Source: JBJXGE01 sp046154185
Lineage (GTDB): Bacteria > Planctomycetota > UBA8108 > UBA1146 > JAJFFE01
Assembly (NCBI GenBank): GCA_046154185.1
Contig: JBJXGE010000079.1
Location: 33,082-97,081 of the forward strand
Length of the DNA: 64,000 nt
Reading direction: 5' to 3'
Shown here: one piece after another, positions 16,934 through 25,731 of the stretch
Numbering within the stretch: position 1 is the stretch's first letter
How the letters are laid out: each line of letters opens with the position of its first letter
Translations under genes and position numbers: made by a program
Notes under the pieces: model-generated
Seen by the model: the letters and a program-made list of their open reading frames with translations, nothing else
Told to the model about the DNA's origin: nothing
Database searches by the model: none

Positions 16934-19462
16934 TTAGAGCCCGAGATGTTCGCGCAAGATTCGCACGTCGGCCGCACTCGCCCGGTCACTCGCGCGGCGT
17001 TTGCGCGCTTCTCGAAAACTGGCTTCGAGGTTGATGAAGACATCGGGCAATCCCGTATAGGACTGCGCCACGTATTTGCGAAGCGCCGCGAGTTCCTCTC
17101 GATCGGCAAACGAGCGCTGGTGGCAATAGTATTCCTTGCCGAGCGGATCGTACGCCAGTCCATATTCATTTGCGGGTTTCTCGGGCAGCGAATGCCACAC
17201 GCGCAAGAGTCCCGTCACGCGCTTCTCCCCGCGCCCCGACTCCTCCGCGTCGATAGCTTCGGGTCGGTTCGCGGCGGTCGCCGCCGGTTCCTGTTCATCG
17301 TCGTCGACAACTGTCGACGTTCCGCGACCAGCACGCGATGACACTTTCGCTTCGTGAATCGGCGTCCCGGCGACGGCGACCTCGTCGGTGCGATCTGGTC
17401 CAATCTTCTCGGCGGCCCCTCCGCGCGCCCGTCGACCACGCGGCCGGCGCCCCGGCTTCGGTTTGTCGGCGTCGTGCTCCAACGATTCCTGGTCGTCGCT
17501 TCCGGTCGCACTCGAGTCGACGACCACGACCGGAATCAGGTCCGCCTCGTCGCGCGGAGCGGGTTCGCTCGAACGCGAGGATTTCTCGTGCGGCGCCCCG
17601 TGCGGTTTGGAATCCTTGCGGTCTATCGGTGTCCGTACTGTGGTTGCCGAACTCGACGCGTCACGCGAGTCCTCCGAGAAAAAATCGTCGACGATATTGT
17701 GCGACGCCGCCAAGTCGCGAGCGGCGGTTCGGACGCGCGCCGCTTGGGAAGAGTAGCCCGGTACCGTCGCGGGGCGCGGCGGTGGGGGCGCTGCGTTCGC
17801 GTCTGGCCAGCCGTCTTCCGGTTGCGCATGTTTATGAGTCGACCGCGACGATCCGGCGGCACGATCGGACGCCCGATTCGGGCCGCTCGGCGTGGCGGCG
17901 GCGCCCGCTTCGCTCCGCGATCGTGACTCGGTGCGACGATCGTCGGGCACAGCACGGTCGGATCCCGCGCGCGCGCCGAAGGACTTCTCGTCGGACTTCG
18001 CCCGCGTTGCGTCGACGCCGTCGGTCTTCAGCAACCAGTCGTGATCGGAAAGTCGCCGGCGCGTCGGCCGCTGGTCGATGTGCTGATCAGCTTCCGCGCT
18101 GACTCCCCTCCCGCCGACTTCCGGTGCGGCTGGGACGGCTCCTCGAGATCCGGCCGAGGCTGCGGCGGGCGATCCGGCTGCTGAGCCCGCCGGCGCCGCG
18201 CCGCGGGCGCGAGTCGTCGCTTCGGCGGGTCGGTCGCGACCCACGGACGGCGCGCCCGATGATGACTTGTCGAGGCGCGAACTCCCGGCGTCACGCGACG
18301 GAGCTTTTTCTGCGACGTGCTTTTCCGCGAAGCCACCCGCGAACTCGCGGCCGAATTCATCTTGCTCGAATTCGGACTCCGCGACCTGCGGTGCAACCGG
18401 TCGAGAAACATTGCGATCGGATCGTCGCGCGGCGGGAGCGTGAACGACCGGTAGCACTCCGCGCTCCATGTCGCGGCTGCCGTCGGTGCGATCGCTGCCG
18501 CGCTCCGGCCGACTCACTCTCGCTGGGGGCGTTCCGGCAGTCGCGGCGGGCGATTCGCGCCGACGAGCGTCGAGCGAACTTGGCGCGGGACGGCGTGGCA
18601 CGGCGGGGCCGAAGTCTTCGGCGTCGTCCGAGCGAGCGGCAGCGGGTGCGGTCGTCGCGAACGACCCGCGCGGACCGCGCGCCGCATCGGCGCGTCGGAC
18701 CGGAGGCGCGCTCGAGCGTAGACCTTCACCGTCGTCGACGGTATCGCGCCGTGTCGTAATAGAAGTTCGTGCCGCGGGGGCTGGCCGCGCCCTGAGTTCC
18801 GGGCTCGTTACCTGGAGGTCGCGACCGCGAACTTGCTGGGGAGGCACGACGATCGGCAAGCGGTTTGGACCCGATCGAGCGTTCTGAGCGCGATCCGCCG
18901 CCGTGCTCGGACGCACTTGCGGGGGAATCACGACTCTGCGTGGGGAAGATGGTGGTGCGGAATTACGAGCATCGAAGCTCGTGTCGTGGCGCGACGCATG
19001 AATGGTGCGCTTGAAATCTGCGAGCGATCGAATTTCCTGGAAGGAGCTGAACAGGCCGTCGATGTAGAGACGGAACAAACTTTCTTCCTGGATAGACTGA
19101 TCGCAGACGACGCGGTCCAACGCGGCAAGGAATGGGAAGCGATGAAAATGAAGCTTCCGATTCTCTTCTTTGACTTCTATGTAAAGCCGAGCCGCGGACG
19201 GTTGCAGTGACTTTGCCTTTTTCGCAAAGTTTAAAAACTTAGCCGTGTCATTCAACTTGCACGTAATCTGCACAAGGATGGACCGCGGTATGGGCAAGTA
19301 GAGCCGCAGGCAGTTGGTCACAAGAAAATCGACCGCGTACTTGGTGTCTAACGTGGAGCTGCGTTCAGCTACATAGCCACCGTCGCGAAACGCGTGCTCA
19401 GCCTGCTGCTCGAGCTGAACGCCCTGCGGAAGCGGCCGACGGTAATTGCCTGGATCGAACAT
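16934..19462 (-). CDS. large disordered protein with possible PD-(D/E)XK-like N-terminal domain
   Basis: An 842-residue protein in three parts. Residues 1-165 form a globular domain: AEHAF, then KYAVDFLV, then ILVQITCK. That order resembles the E/D/QxxxK core of PD-(D/E)XK nuclease folds, but this is inference. Residues about 165-740 are low-complexity, rich in Arg, Ser, Ala, Asp and Pro, and surely disordered. Residues 745-842 are a second conserved-looking domain with LLRVWHSLPEKPANEYGLAYDPLGKEYYCHQ in two pieces, ending in a charged helix. There is no signal peptide, so it is cytoplasmic. I do not recognise the family. Three other long frames overlap it on the plus strand and are composition artefacts. 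Confidence 0.75.
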   Translation of the reverse strand: MFDPGNYRRPLPQGVQLEQQAEHAFRDGGYVAERSSTLDTKYAVDFLVTNCLRLYLPIPRSILVQITCKLNDTAKFLNFAKKAKSLQPSAARLYIEVKEENRKLHFHRFPFLAALDRVVCDQSIQEESLFRLYIDGLFSSFQEIRSLADFKRTIHASRHDTSFDARNSAPPSSPRRVVIPPQVRPSTAADRAQNARSGPNRLPIVVPPQQVRGRDLQVTSPELRARPAPAARTSITTRRDTVDDGEGLRSSAPPVRRADAARGPRGSFATTAPAAARSDDAEDFGPAVPRRPAPSSLDARRRESPAATAGTPPARVSRPERGSDRTDGSRDMERGVLPVVHAPAARRSDRNVSRPVAPQVAESEFEQDEFGREFAGGFAEKHVAEKAPSRDAGSSRLDKSSSGAPSVGRDRPAEATTRARGAAPAGSAAGSPAAASAGSRGAVPAAPEVGGRGVSAEADQHIDQRPTRRRLSDHDWLLKTDGVDATRAKSDEKSFGARAGSDRAVPDDRRTESRSRSEAGAAATPSGPNRASDRAAGSSRSTHKHAQPEDGWPDANAAPPPPRPATVPGYSSQAARVRTAARDLAASHNIVDDFFSEDSRDASSSATTVRTPIDRKDSKPHGAPHEKSSRSSEPAPRDEADLIPVVVVDSSATGSDDQESLEHDADKPKPGRRPRGRRARGGAAEKIGPDRTDEVAVAGTPIHEAKVSSRAGRGTSTVVDDDEQEPAATAANRPEAIDAEESGRGEKRVTGLLRVWHSLPEKPANEYGLAYDPLGKEYYCHQRSFADREELAALRKYVAQSYTGLPDVFINLEASFREARKRRASDRASAADVRILREHLGL

Positions 19463-19830
19463 GAGGTTCCCTTCAATCGTGTGAGAGGCGAAACCTCACG
19501 CAGAGAGACGAACGCTGAATCTGAATCCAATTTCCTGCCCCGAGTTCTAGCCCCGAGCTTGCAAAAGCGGATTCGCCTTCGCGGCAGTCGAATTCCTTCA
19601 GTCAGCGGAGATGTCAAAGAGCAACTGCCAAACGAAGCCGAATGCGAGCGTTTGGGATTCTCGGCACACGATGGAGGAGTCCGGCGTGGATAATCCCCGC
19701 GATTGCGCGTGCTCTTGAAGCGCGAGAGACTAGCAAGAACTTGGCGGACGCGCAAGATGGCCCCGAGACTCGGGACGCCTCGGGCGCACTCGTACGCCCA
19801 GGCGACGACCGAAAAACGGGGGCGCGCGAC
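19463..19830. other. divergent intergenic region
   Basis: A 368-bp region between divergent genes. It contains a small hairpin, GTGAGAGG-CGAA-ACCTCAC, near 19480-19500. I see nothing else beyond presumed promoters. Confidence 0.4.
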
Positions 19831-20871
19831 ATGACGCAGACAATTCCAGACCAAGTAGCGCGGGCCGTCGACGTGGCACTCGCCGGAATTGGCCGGCACT
19901 ACCCCTACGTGCTTCAGCACCGACTGGAATCCGAAGCTGACGTCGTCGCTCCGCGCCAACTGACGCCGATTTTTTGTGGAAACTACGACTGGCATTCGTC
20001 GGTGCACACGCACTGGACGTTGGTGCGAGCGCTGCGGCTCTTTCCGCAGTCTGCTCCGGCGCCGAGCATCGCGGCGATTCTCGCTGAGCGATTTTCGACC
20101 GCGAATGTTCGCGCCGAACTTCGCTACCTGCGGTCGCACCCCGGTTTTGAACGGCCATATGGCATCGCGTGGCTCCTGCAACTCGTGAGCGAACTCGCCC
20201 GCGCGACAGACCGGGGCGACGCGCGCGCGTGGTTTGCGGAGTTTCAGCCGCTCGGCGAGTTGTGTTTTCAGCGCTTCTTGGAGTATCTCCCGCGGCTGAC
20301 GCATCCAGTTCGCAGTGGGCAGCATGAACAGAGTGCGTTTGCGCTCGGGCTCGCGCTCGACGCGGCGCGCGTACTTGGCGCGCAGGAATGCGCGGCGGTC
20401 ATCGAATCTTGGGTGCGCGAGCGCTTTGGCGAGGACCGCGAGGCGCCGCTCGCCTATGAACCATCGGGCACGGATTTCTTATCGCCGGTGTGCGCGGAGG
20501 CGGACTTGATGCGGAGGGTGCTGCCGCGCGACGAGTTTGTGCGGTGGCTCCATGCCTTTGTGCCGCACGGCAAAGTCGACGCGCTTGCGCTCACGCCTGT
20601 CATCTGCGCCGATCCAAGCGACGGCAAGTTCGCGCATCTCGATGGACTCAATCTCAGTCGCGCGTGGATGCTCGACGGCATCGCGGCGGCGCTCCCGCCC
20701 GAGCACCCGGCGCGCGCTGCGCTCGTCACCGCCGCCGCACTGCACGGCCGAGTCGGACTCGCGTCGATCTCGCCCCAACACTACGCCGGCGCGCACTGGC
20801 TGCCGAGTTTCGCGATGTACTGGCTGACCAGAGCGGGTCTCGAGTCCGCGACGGGCCGCGGCGCGAGTTAG
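19831..20871 (+). CDS. DUF2891 family protein
   Basis: A 346-residue protein of the DUF2891 family. Its hallmarks are HYPYVLQH, PIFCGNYDWHSSVHTHWTLVR, PYGIAWLLQLV, HPVRSGQHEQSAFALGLALD and FLSPVCAEADLMRR. These His/Trp/Glu-rich patches line an (alpha/alpha) toroid in related proteins, which suggests a glycan- or sugar-handling enzyme, but the activity is unknown. There is no signal peptide. The frame is open to 19642; I chose ATG 19831 because the family begins about 15 residues before HYPYV. Its ribosome site (ACGGGGG) is weak. It is convergent with the HD-domain gene. Confidence 0.85.
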   Translation: MTQTIPDQVARAVDVALAGIGRHYPYVLQHRLESEADVVAPRQLTPIFCGNYDWHSSVHTHWTLVRALRLFPQSAPAPSIAAILAERFSTANVRAELRYLRSHPGFERPYGIAWLLQLVSELARATDRGDARAWFAEFQPLGELCFQRFLEYLPRLTHPVRSGQHEQSAFALGLALDAARVLGAQECAAVIESWVRERFGEDREAPLAYEPSGTDFLSPVCAEADLMRRVLPRDEFVRWLHAFVPHGKVDALALTPVICADPSDGKFAHLDGLNLSRAWMLDGIAAALPPEHPARAALVTAAALHGRVGLASISPQHYAGAHWLPSFAMYWLTRAGLESATGRGAS

Positions 20872-20927
20872 CGCACGCGGCGCGCGCTGGAATCAATTCG
20901 ATCACTCAGCAGCCATCGCCTTCCGCT

Positions 20928-21512
20928 TCACGTCTCGCGCACGCGGCGCGCACCGATCCACGGATCGTCGACGGCGGCGGGATGATCGAACCAGAGGCGC
21001 GCACTCGCGACGTCGCACATGTGAGCCATCGCGGCAAGCGGGCCCATACGGCGCTGCTTGTTCGTGTAGTCAGCGAGCTCGCCCTCGGCGTAGCGCAGTC
21101 CGTTTTCGTGCTCGGCCGTGAGCTTGACGCCGTAGCGCGCGAGCATCTCCATGCGGAATTTCTGATGAGATTCCTTGCCCTGCATCTCCGCCTTATGGTG
21201 GAGCTGACCGTCGACACCGAGCTCGTACTTCCACGGCTTCTCGAGGTCGTGGAGGAACACGACGAGGAGGATGTCCGAGCGCGAGAACGGCAGCGGCCGC
21301 AGCGCGACGAATCGATCGAAGAGCACATTCGCGATGTTCATGACTTCCGCCACGTGATCGAGGTAGCCGCCGCGCCACGCCTGATGGTTGTGCGTCGAGC
21401 CCGGCACCGTCGCGAACAGCGCGTGATGATCGGCGACGATGCGTGCGCACGCGCTGCGATTCGGTTCGTCGATCCGGGCGACGAGTGACTCGATCGACTC
21501 GTACGGCGTCAT
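20928..21512 (-). CDS. HD-domain protein
   Basis: A 194-residue protein with the metal-binding pattern of HD phosphohydrolases: HNHQAWRGGYLDHVAEVMN (His), then VVFLHDLEKPWKYE (the HD pair), and a later Asp in AHMCDVASARL. Such proteins hydrolyse nucleotides, cyclic nucleotides or other phosphoesters. The substrate cannot be deduced. It is soluble and cytoplasmic by composition. It lies upstream of, and on the opposite strand to, the DUF2891 gene, and 88 bases after the hypothetical gene at 21601 on the same strand. Confidence 0.82.
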   Translation of the reverse strand: MTPYESIESLVARIDEPNRSACARIVADHHALFATVPGSTHNHQAWRGGYLDHVAEVMNIANVLFDRFVALRPLPFSRSDILLVVFLHDLEKPWKYELGVDGQLHHKAEMQGKESHQKFRMEMLARYGVKLTAEHENGLRYAEGELADYTNKQRRMGPLAAMAHMCDVASARLWFDHPAAVDDPWIGARRVRET

Positions 21513-21600
21513 GTCGCGAGTGTATCACGGCTACATTCGTCGTCGCGAGCGCCAACCGGGCAGGCTCCAACTTCGAGGACCGTACTCGCGGCTGACTCGC

Positions 21601-22620
21601 TCACAGGGCGGCAATGACAGGTTCGGCCTTCGCGCCGTATTCCTCCCTCAAAGCAGCCGCTACTCGCTCGCGCGTCGCGAAGCCCTCCGCGATCGCGCGG
21701 CGAAATCCAGCCGCCAGCCGCATCGGAAACTCGACATGAATCGAAAGGATGAACCGGTACCAGTCTTGTGGAACCAGGTCGAACATCTGTTCGAGGTGTT
21801 CGTCCGTCCACTCCGCATCGACCGCCTTTGCCAGGTGCAGATTGACGCCGAGCCCCGAACCGCGCAACGCCGCCCATCGCCACGTCGCCAGTGCATCGTC
21901 CGCTCCGGGAGCCTTGTCGATGAGGCGCATTGCGATCGCCTCGAGCAAGCTGTCTTTGAGCAATGGATTGGGGCCGGTAGCGGCCGGGTGGTCGTCATGG
22001 CGCGCGGGATCGAGGTGCCAAGCGTCAATGACTCCCTCGAGCCCTGGAGCTTGGCCGTTGAGGACGAAGAACAGCGCCACGGCCTGACGAACGCGCAGAG
22101 ATGAATCGTTGCCGCGGCTCCCGACCGCCGTGGCCAGGGCACGCTGGTCTTCTTCGCTTTCCAGCGCCTGGAAGATGCGCGTCAACGTGAAGCCGGGAAT
22201 GCGATCGATCGACGGGTGAAGGTTGGTCGTCTCGTCGATGTGCGCTGCGACGATCGGTGACCAGCCAAGGGAGACATCGACGGCGACCCCGGCGATCACA
22301 CCGGGAGGAACGAAACGCGGATGGCCCGCGCAGCGCCAAGGCGGGACCATGTCCGGATCGCGATCGGAGCTCGTGTCCAGATGGTAGGTGCCGTTAGCCG
22401 CATACGATTCGCATGCGCATTCGTACCGGCGACGCCAGCCATGCGGTTCGCCTGAAGTCCCCTCCGGCGCGTGCCGAACGGGCTGCCGGCAACGCCAACA
22501 GACGAGACGGTTGCATCCGATGGTCCCGATTCCATACGACGCTCGAAAGTAGTCGGAGGGCTCGGTGGGCAGCCAGAAGTCGAGGCCGACCAGGTACCCG
22601 CCGCTATTGCAGAGATTCAT
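21601..22620 (-). CDS. hypothetical protein with N-terminal Cys-rich ribbon
   Basis: A 339-residue protein I do not recognise. Residues about 35-70 hold a zinc-ribbon-like set (CNRLVCWRCRQPVRH, then YECAC), followed by HLDTSSD and a CAGHP segment. The C-terminal 180 residues look alpha-helical, with an armadillo- or HEAT-like rhythm of Leu/Ala (VRQAVALFFVLNG, LLKDSLLEAIAMRL). No signal peptide is present. The ribosome site before ATG 22620 is weak. Codon use matches the neighbours. It could be a DNA- or RNA-associated protein, but nothing proves it. Confidence 0.68.
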   Translation of the reverse strand: MNLCNSGGYLVGLDFWLPTEPSDYFRASYGIGTIGCNRLVCWRCRQPVRHAPEGTSGEPHGWRRRYECACESYAANGTYHLDTSSDRDPDMVPPWRCAGHPRFVPPGVIAGVAVDVSLGWSPIVAAHIDETTNLHPSIDRIPGFTLTRIFQALESEEDQRALATAVGSRGNDSSLRVRQAVALFFVLNGQAPGLEGVIDAWHLDPARHDDHPAATGPNPLLKDSLLEAIAMRLIDKAPGADDALATWRWAALRGSGLGVNLHLAKAVDAEWTDEHLEQMFDLVPQDWYRFILSIHVEFPMRLAAGFRRAIAEGFATRERVAAALREEYGAKAEPVIAAL

Positions 22621-23115
22621 GAGCCCTTACGTTGTCGGGTCGGGTTCGTCCGGGAACAAGTTGCCGCAGGGCCACGCGGATCGCCACCCGCGCGCAACTG
22701 CGGTTCGCTCAATGGAGCGAATTCCCGATGCATCGCGGCGATTGCGACGACTCGCTAAGACCGCCCCAGAGCTTCGAGCACAAAGTGCATCGGACTCTCT
22801 GTCATTGCGACGTCGACTGTTTCCCGCATTCTCACCGGTACGCGAGAACAGCTCTTACATGTGTGTGGTCTATCCCGACTGGCTGTACGGTCTTCCTTGT
22901 CACCCATCCGCAATTAGGAGACGCCGACCGACGAAATAAATTGAATGTCGCGATGAACAGCGCCAAGACTTACGCACTTAGCCATCGGGCGCGAACTCGT
23001 CGCCAATGAAGTGCGCACAATGCGTGCGCCGCGCGCGCTTGGTTTGCGGAGTTCCAGAACTGACTATCAGCAAGTGCGTCGGCCCGCTGCGCTCAATTAT
23101 TGCTTACGGCGTTCG
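22621..23115. other. gene-poor stretch
   Basis: A stretch of 495 bp without a convincing gene. Several short frames on both strands lack ribosome sites and have Arg/Ser-rich translations. It is slightly AT-richer around 22900-22960. It should hold the promoter for the gene ending at 21601. I see no repeat or RNA structure. Confidence 0.4.
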
Positions 23116-23361
23116 TCATTTCGCTGCGGCGTTGGGTGCGCCGGATTTCCAACGCGTGACGAGATCGCGGAGCGCCGGGTCGACGGCGCGGGCCGCGCAA
23201 CGCTCGCGAACCGCGCGCTGGTCGGCGCGGGGCAGGCTCGGCCAAGCGGCGATTTCGCCGCTGGTGCGCAGGCAACCTTGGCAGAGTTGCGTTGCGGCAT
23301 CGAGCGCGCACCAACCGGTGCAAGGCGAGGGTTCCGTGTCGGCGAAATCTTGCGAGTTCAT
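23116..23361 (-). CDS. DUF1289 family small Cys protein
   Basis: An 81-residue protein with the DUF1289 signature: SPCTGWCALDAATQLCQGC, then LRTSGEIAAWPSLP. The four cysteines (CxxxC...CxxC) and the RTxxEIxxW tail are diagnostic. The family is thought to bind a metal or Fe-S cluster, but its role is unknown. GAGG lies eight bases before ATG 23361 and overlaps the end of the upstream lipoprotein gene, so the two form an operon with a 10-bp gap. Confidence 0.87.
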   Translation of the reverse strand: MNSQDFADTEPSPCTGWCALDAATQLCQGCLRTSGEIAAWPSLPRADQRAVRERCAARAVDPALRDLVTRWKSGAPNAAAK

Positions 23362-23371
23362 GTTGCGAGCC

Positions 23372-23989
23372 TCAGGGCGCTGGGGTCGGTGGCGCCGCGG
23401 CAGGGGCCGGAGCTGGTGTTTCGATGGACTTGATGCGAGCGCGCAGAATGTCGGCCCACGCGCTTTTCGGATCGGCGGCTAATATCCGGCGCAGCGCACG
23501 CAACTCTCGCTTCGATGTTTCGTCGACGCGGACCGCGCGATCGAACCCCATGAGTCCGGTTTCCTGATTCACGACAATCTTCCCGAGATACAAAACTTGA
23601 CCCGATTGCAGGGTTGGCTGCAAGGACTCCGGCAACTCGCGTTCGGCGAGCAGAAACTGCCAGTCCTCCCAGTTGTTCCAAATGGACGACTTCGCATGCA
23701 GTCGGCGCAATCCATAGCGACCGGGCTCGAGGTCGCGAAAGATGATGTAGTCCTTCCATGCGACCCCTTGAATCCGTTCGCCGGAACGCGCGAGCGGACA
23801 GATGCTCGCTTCGTCGACATCGTGTGACACGCTCATGAGTCCGAAGAGCATATCGGCCACCACCGCGCTCTCGATCACGAGCAGCGCCTGGCGATCGGGA
23901 TGCGCGCCGAGGTCCGGCGGCGCCGTGCGACAGCCGCTGAAGCCGACCGACAGCAATGCGACGGCTAGTAATGGGGTGCGATAGAGCAT
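23372..23989 (-). CDS. hypothetical lipoprotein
   Basis: A 205-residue exported lipoprotein. LYRTPLLAVALLSVGFSGC is a signal peptide with a lipobox ending at Cys20. The mature part is mixed alpha/beta with FRDLEPGRYGLRRLHAKSS, which resembles carboxypeptidase-regulatory-like strands, and it ends in a Pro/Ala-rich tail. The function is unknown. ATG 23989 has GAGGAG only two bases upstream, so GTG 24013, adding eight residues, is an alternative start. The DUF1289 gene follows immediately. Confidence 0.75.
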   Translation of the reverse strand: MLYRTPLLAVALLSVGFSGCRTAPPDLGAHPDRQALLVIESAVVADMLFGLMSVSHDVDEASICPLARSGERIQGVAWKDYIIFRDLEPGRYGLRRLHAKSSIWNNWEDWQFLLAERELPESLQPTLQSGQVLYLGKIVVNQETGLMGFDRAVRVDETSKRELRALRRILAADPKSAWADILRARIKSIETPAPAPAAAPPTPAP

Positions 23990-24378
23990 GGCTCCTCTTG
24001 CCGATGGTGGCACACGTGATCTCGGCGCGGATCGGTTCTGGTCACTTGGCTTGTCGGAATTTCACGACCGACAATCCGCGCCTTCTGCGGCGGAAAAGGC
24101 GGCGGCGAAATCCATAGCGAGTCTCCCCGCTGTCCCGATCGTCGAGCGACTCTCGCGCGCTCCGGCGGGACACTACTTCCTATTCGGCGGCCGCGGAACA
24201 GGGAAATCGACCCTCCTTCGCAGGATGCACCACGACGCGCTCTGGGTTGACCAGCTTCGTTCGGAAGTGGAACGTGATGATCGAACGCGTCCGGAGCGGA
24301 ATTCCTTTTGGGAACTGTGCCGAGTCGTTCGTTGCCGTAGGCGCTCTCAACCCAGCGCGTCGAGCGTCGATCGAGTGC
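23990..24378. other. region between lipoprotein and lasso kinase gene
   Basis: A 389-bp stretch that contains an ATPase relic (24132-24311) and the presumed promoter of the leftward lipoprotein operon. No small RRE-like gene is visible on either strand, which matters because the lasso cluster next to it lacks one. Confidence 0.5.
24132..24311 (+). pseudogene. truncated AAA_14/DUF4143-type ATPase fragment
   Basis: About 60 residues read like the start of an AAA_14 ATPase: PIVERLSRAPAGHYFLFGGR, GTGKSTLLRR (Walker A), then DALWVDQL and RPERN. The frame then continues into Arg-rich noise over the antisense of the HPr-kinase-like gene and stops at 24491. No Walker B or DUF4143 domain follows. The motif order fits the family too well for chance, so I read it as the decayed 5' end of an ATPase gene whose remainder was deleted, perhaps when the lasso cluster inserted. 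Confidence 0.55.
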
Positions 24379-25287
24379 TTAAGAGCTCCCCGCAGCGTGC
24401 GCGGCGAGTTGGTCCGCGACTTCGCGGAGGCGGGCGAGATCCCGCGGTCGGGCGAGGCGATAGACGGGAACGCGCGCAGCGACTTCCGTGACGCGGCGAA
24501 AAAGTTCGGCGGGGCCGAGCGCCGCGAATTGGAGCGCCGCGTTGTAGGCGTGCCGCAAGAGTTCGACGACCGCCGCTTGGGAATCGAGACGATCCACGAC
24601 GACCTGATCGTCGTAGTCAAGAACGTAGATCGCCGTCAGGCGCCGGCTCGGTTCGGTGATCTGCGCGCGCGCAACGCGCCGCAGGCGTTTTTCTTCGGCG
24701 AAGTGAACGCGCGGCAGCTCGTTTGGTCGCCCACCGAGCTGCGTGAGCGCCGCTGGCCACAATTTGAGATTCGGATACGCGGCGAAGACCTGTGCCGACA
24801 ACGCGCGGATTTTGATCGCCGCCACATCATCCGCCCACAACTCGAATCCGCGCTCGATGAGAGTCGCCGCCATCGTCGATTTGCCGGCGCCCGTCGCGCC
24901 GCAAAACGCGACGGTGCGGTGCTCGTTTGGAAGCGACACGACGCTGGCGTGCAACGGAAAGATTCCGCGTTGTTGCAAGAGCGGGCAGAACGCCGCGCCG
25001 AGGAGTCCAACCCGCAAGAGTCCCCAGTCCGCGCCCGGCTCGGCGTCGACGATGATCTCGCGGCCGTCGCGGACGAGGATGCCGCCGACCCCGCTCCACG
25101 CGAGACACGTTTCCTTCGGCGTTGCTCGGTACCGGCCGGGCGCCCCGGCCTCGATGCGCGGCCGATCGGAAATGGTCGCCGCGCGAATCTTCACGTCACA
25201 CTCAGCGACTGGTGCGGCGGTCGGTTCGAGCTCATCGATTTCGAATTCAGAGGCGATGGAGAGTCCAAACGATGCGTAGTAGTGCAT
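24379..25287 (-). CDS. HPr-kinase-like lasso peptide tailoring kinase
   Basis: A 302-residue protein of the HPr-kinase-like ATPase family found in lasso peptide clusters. The start YYASFGLSIASEFEIDEL is typical of this group. FPLHAS (His113), CGATGAGKST (P-loop, about 129-138) and LWADDVAAI (Asp153/154) are the kinase elements; there is no HPr-binding domain. In the paeninodin cluster such a kinase phosphorylates the C-terminal Ser of the precursor. The precursor here also ends in Ser, so the same reaction is predicted. ATG 25287 has a GAGGCAGG site. It lies 196 bp after the precursor, beyond an intrinsic terminator, so its expression depends on readthrough or its own promoter. Confidence 0.85.
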   Translation of the reverse strand: MHYYASFGLSIASEFEIDELEPTAAPVAECDVKIRAATISDRPRIEAGAPGRYRATPKETCLAWSGVGGILVRDGREIIVDAEPGADWGLLRVGLLGAAFCPLLQQRGIFPLHASVVSLPNEHRTVAFCGATGAGKSTMAATLIERGFELWADDVAAIKIRALSAQVFAAYPNLKLWPAALTQLGGRPNELPRVHFAEEKRLRRVARAQITEPSRRLTAIYVLDYDDQVVVDRLDSQAAVVELLRHAYNAALQFAALGPAELFRRVTEVAARVPVYRLARPRDLARLREVADQLAAHAAGSS

Positions 25288-25381
25288 GCCTGCCTCGACG
25301 CGATGCGCGCATCACAGCGGTGACCGAGTTCAGAGCCGACGGGTACTCTGCTGATCGGGTGACGCGTCGCCGAAGTTGCGT

Positions 25382-25427
25382 CGAAAAGAAAACAGGCGAG
25401 AAAAACCTGAGGTTTCACTCGCCTGTT
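25382..25427 (-). terminator. intrinsic terminator after lasso precursor
   Basis: A perfect 10-bp stem AACAGGCGAG/CTCGCCTGTT (25391-25400 with 25418-25427) encloses a second hairpin AAACC-TGA-GGTTT. Read leftwards, it is followed by TTCTTTTCGA, a T-rich tail. It lies 56 bases past the precursor stop and should end most precursor transcripts while letting some through to the kinase gene. Confidence 0.8.
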
Positions 25428-25482
25428 CGTCGTCATCGTCGCGGTCGGATCCGCGTCTCGTCAGAGGTGTTGAGCTCTCTCT

Positions 25483-25653
25483 TCAGCTTCCTGGCGCACT
25501 CGTCCAAGGGTTCCACCCCGAGACTGGTCCGCCGAAATATTCGCCCCAAGGTCCACCGAACCAACCCGTCAGCTTTGCGAGATCGCCGTGCACTTTCAGT
25601 TCGGGACGTGTGTAGGGCTTGCGAAAGGGTGTCGTCTCGTTATCTGCCTGCAT
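25483..25653 (-). CDS. lasso peptide precursor
   Basis: A 56-residue peptide. Residues 14-29 read YTRPELKVHGDLAKLT, matching the lasso leader pattern YxxPxLxxxGxxxxxT exactly. Thr29 is the conserved penultimate leader residue, so cleavage after Gly30 gives a 26-residue core starting WFGGPWGEYFGG and ending WTSAPGS. Trp31 is core position 1 and Glu38 is core position 8, the acceptor for the macrolactam ring. Fusilassin, as I recall, has the same leader layout ending TG and a Trp1 core with a W at position 6. The core is rich in Gly, Pro and Trp and ends in Ser, the likely phosphorylation site. The frame is open upstream to 25773, but ATG 25653 fits leader length and has AAGGCGG upstream. Cleavage after Thr29 would give a nine-residue ring instead. 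Confidence 0.85.
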   Translation of the reverse strand: MQADNETTPFRKPYTRPELKVHGDLAKLTGWFGGPWGEYFGGPVSGWNPWTSAPGS

Positions 25654-25731
25654 TCTCGGTCCGCCTTTCTTGCCGCTGCCCGCGTCCGACTTGGATCTCA
25701 CGCCACGAGTCGTAGGTCTTGAGTCCGCTGG

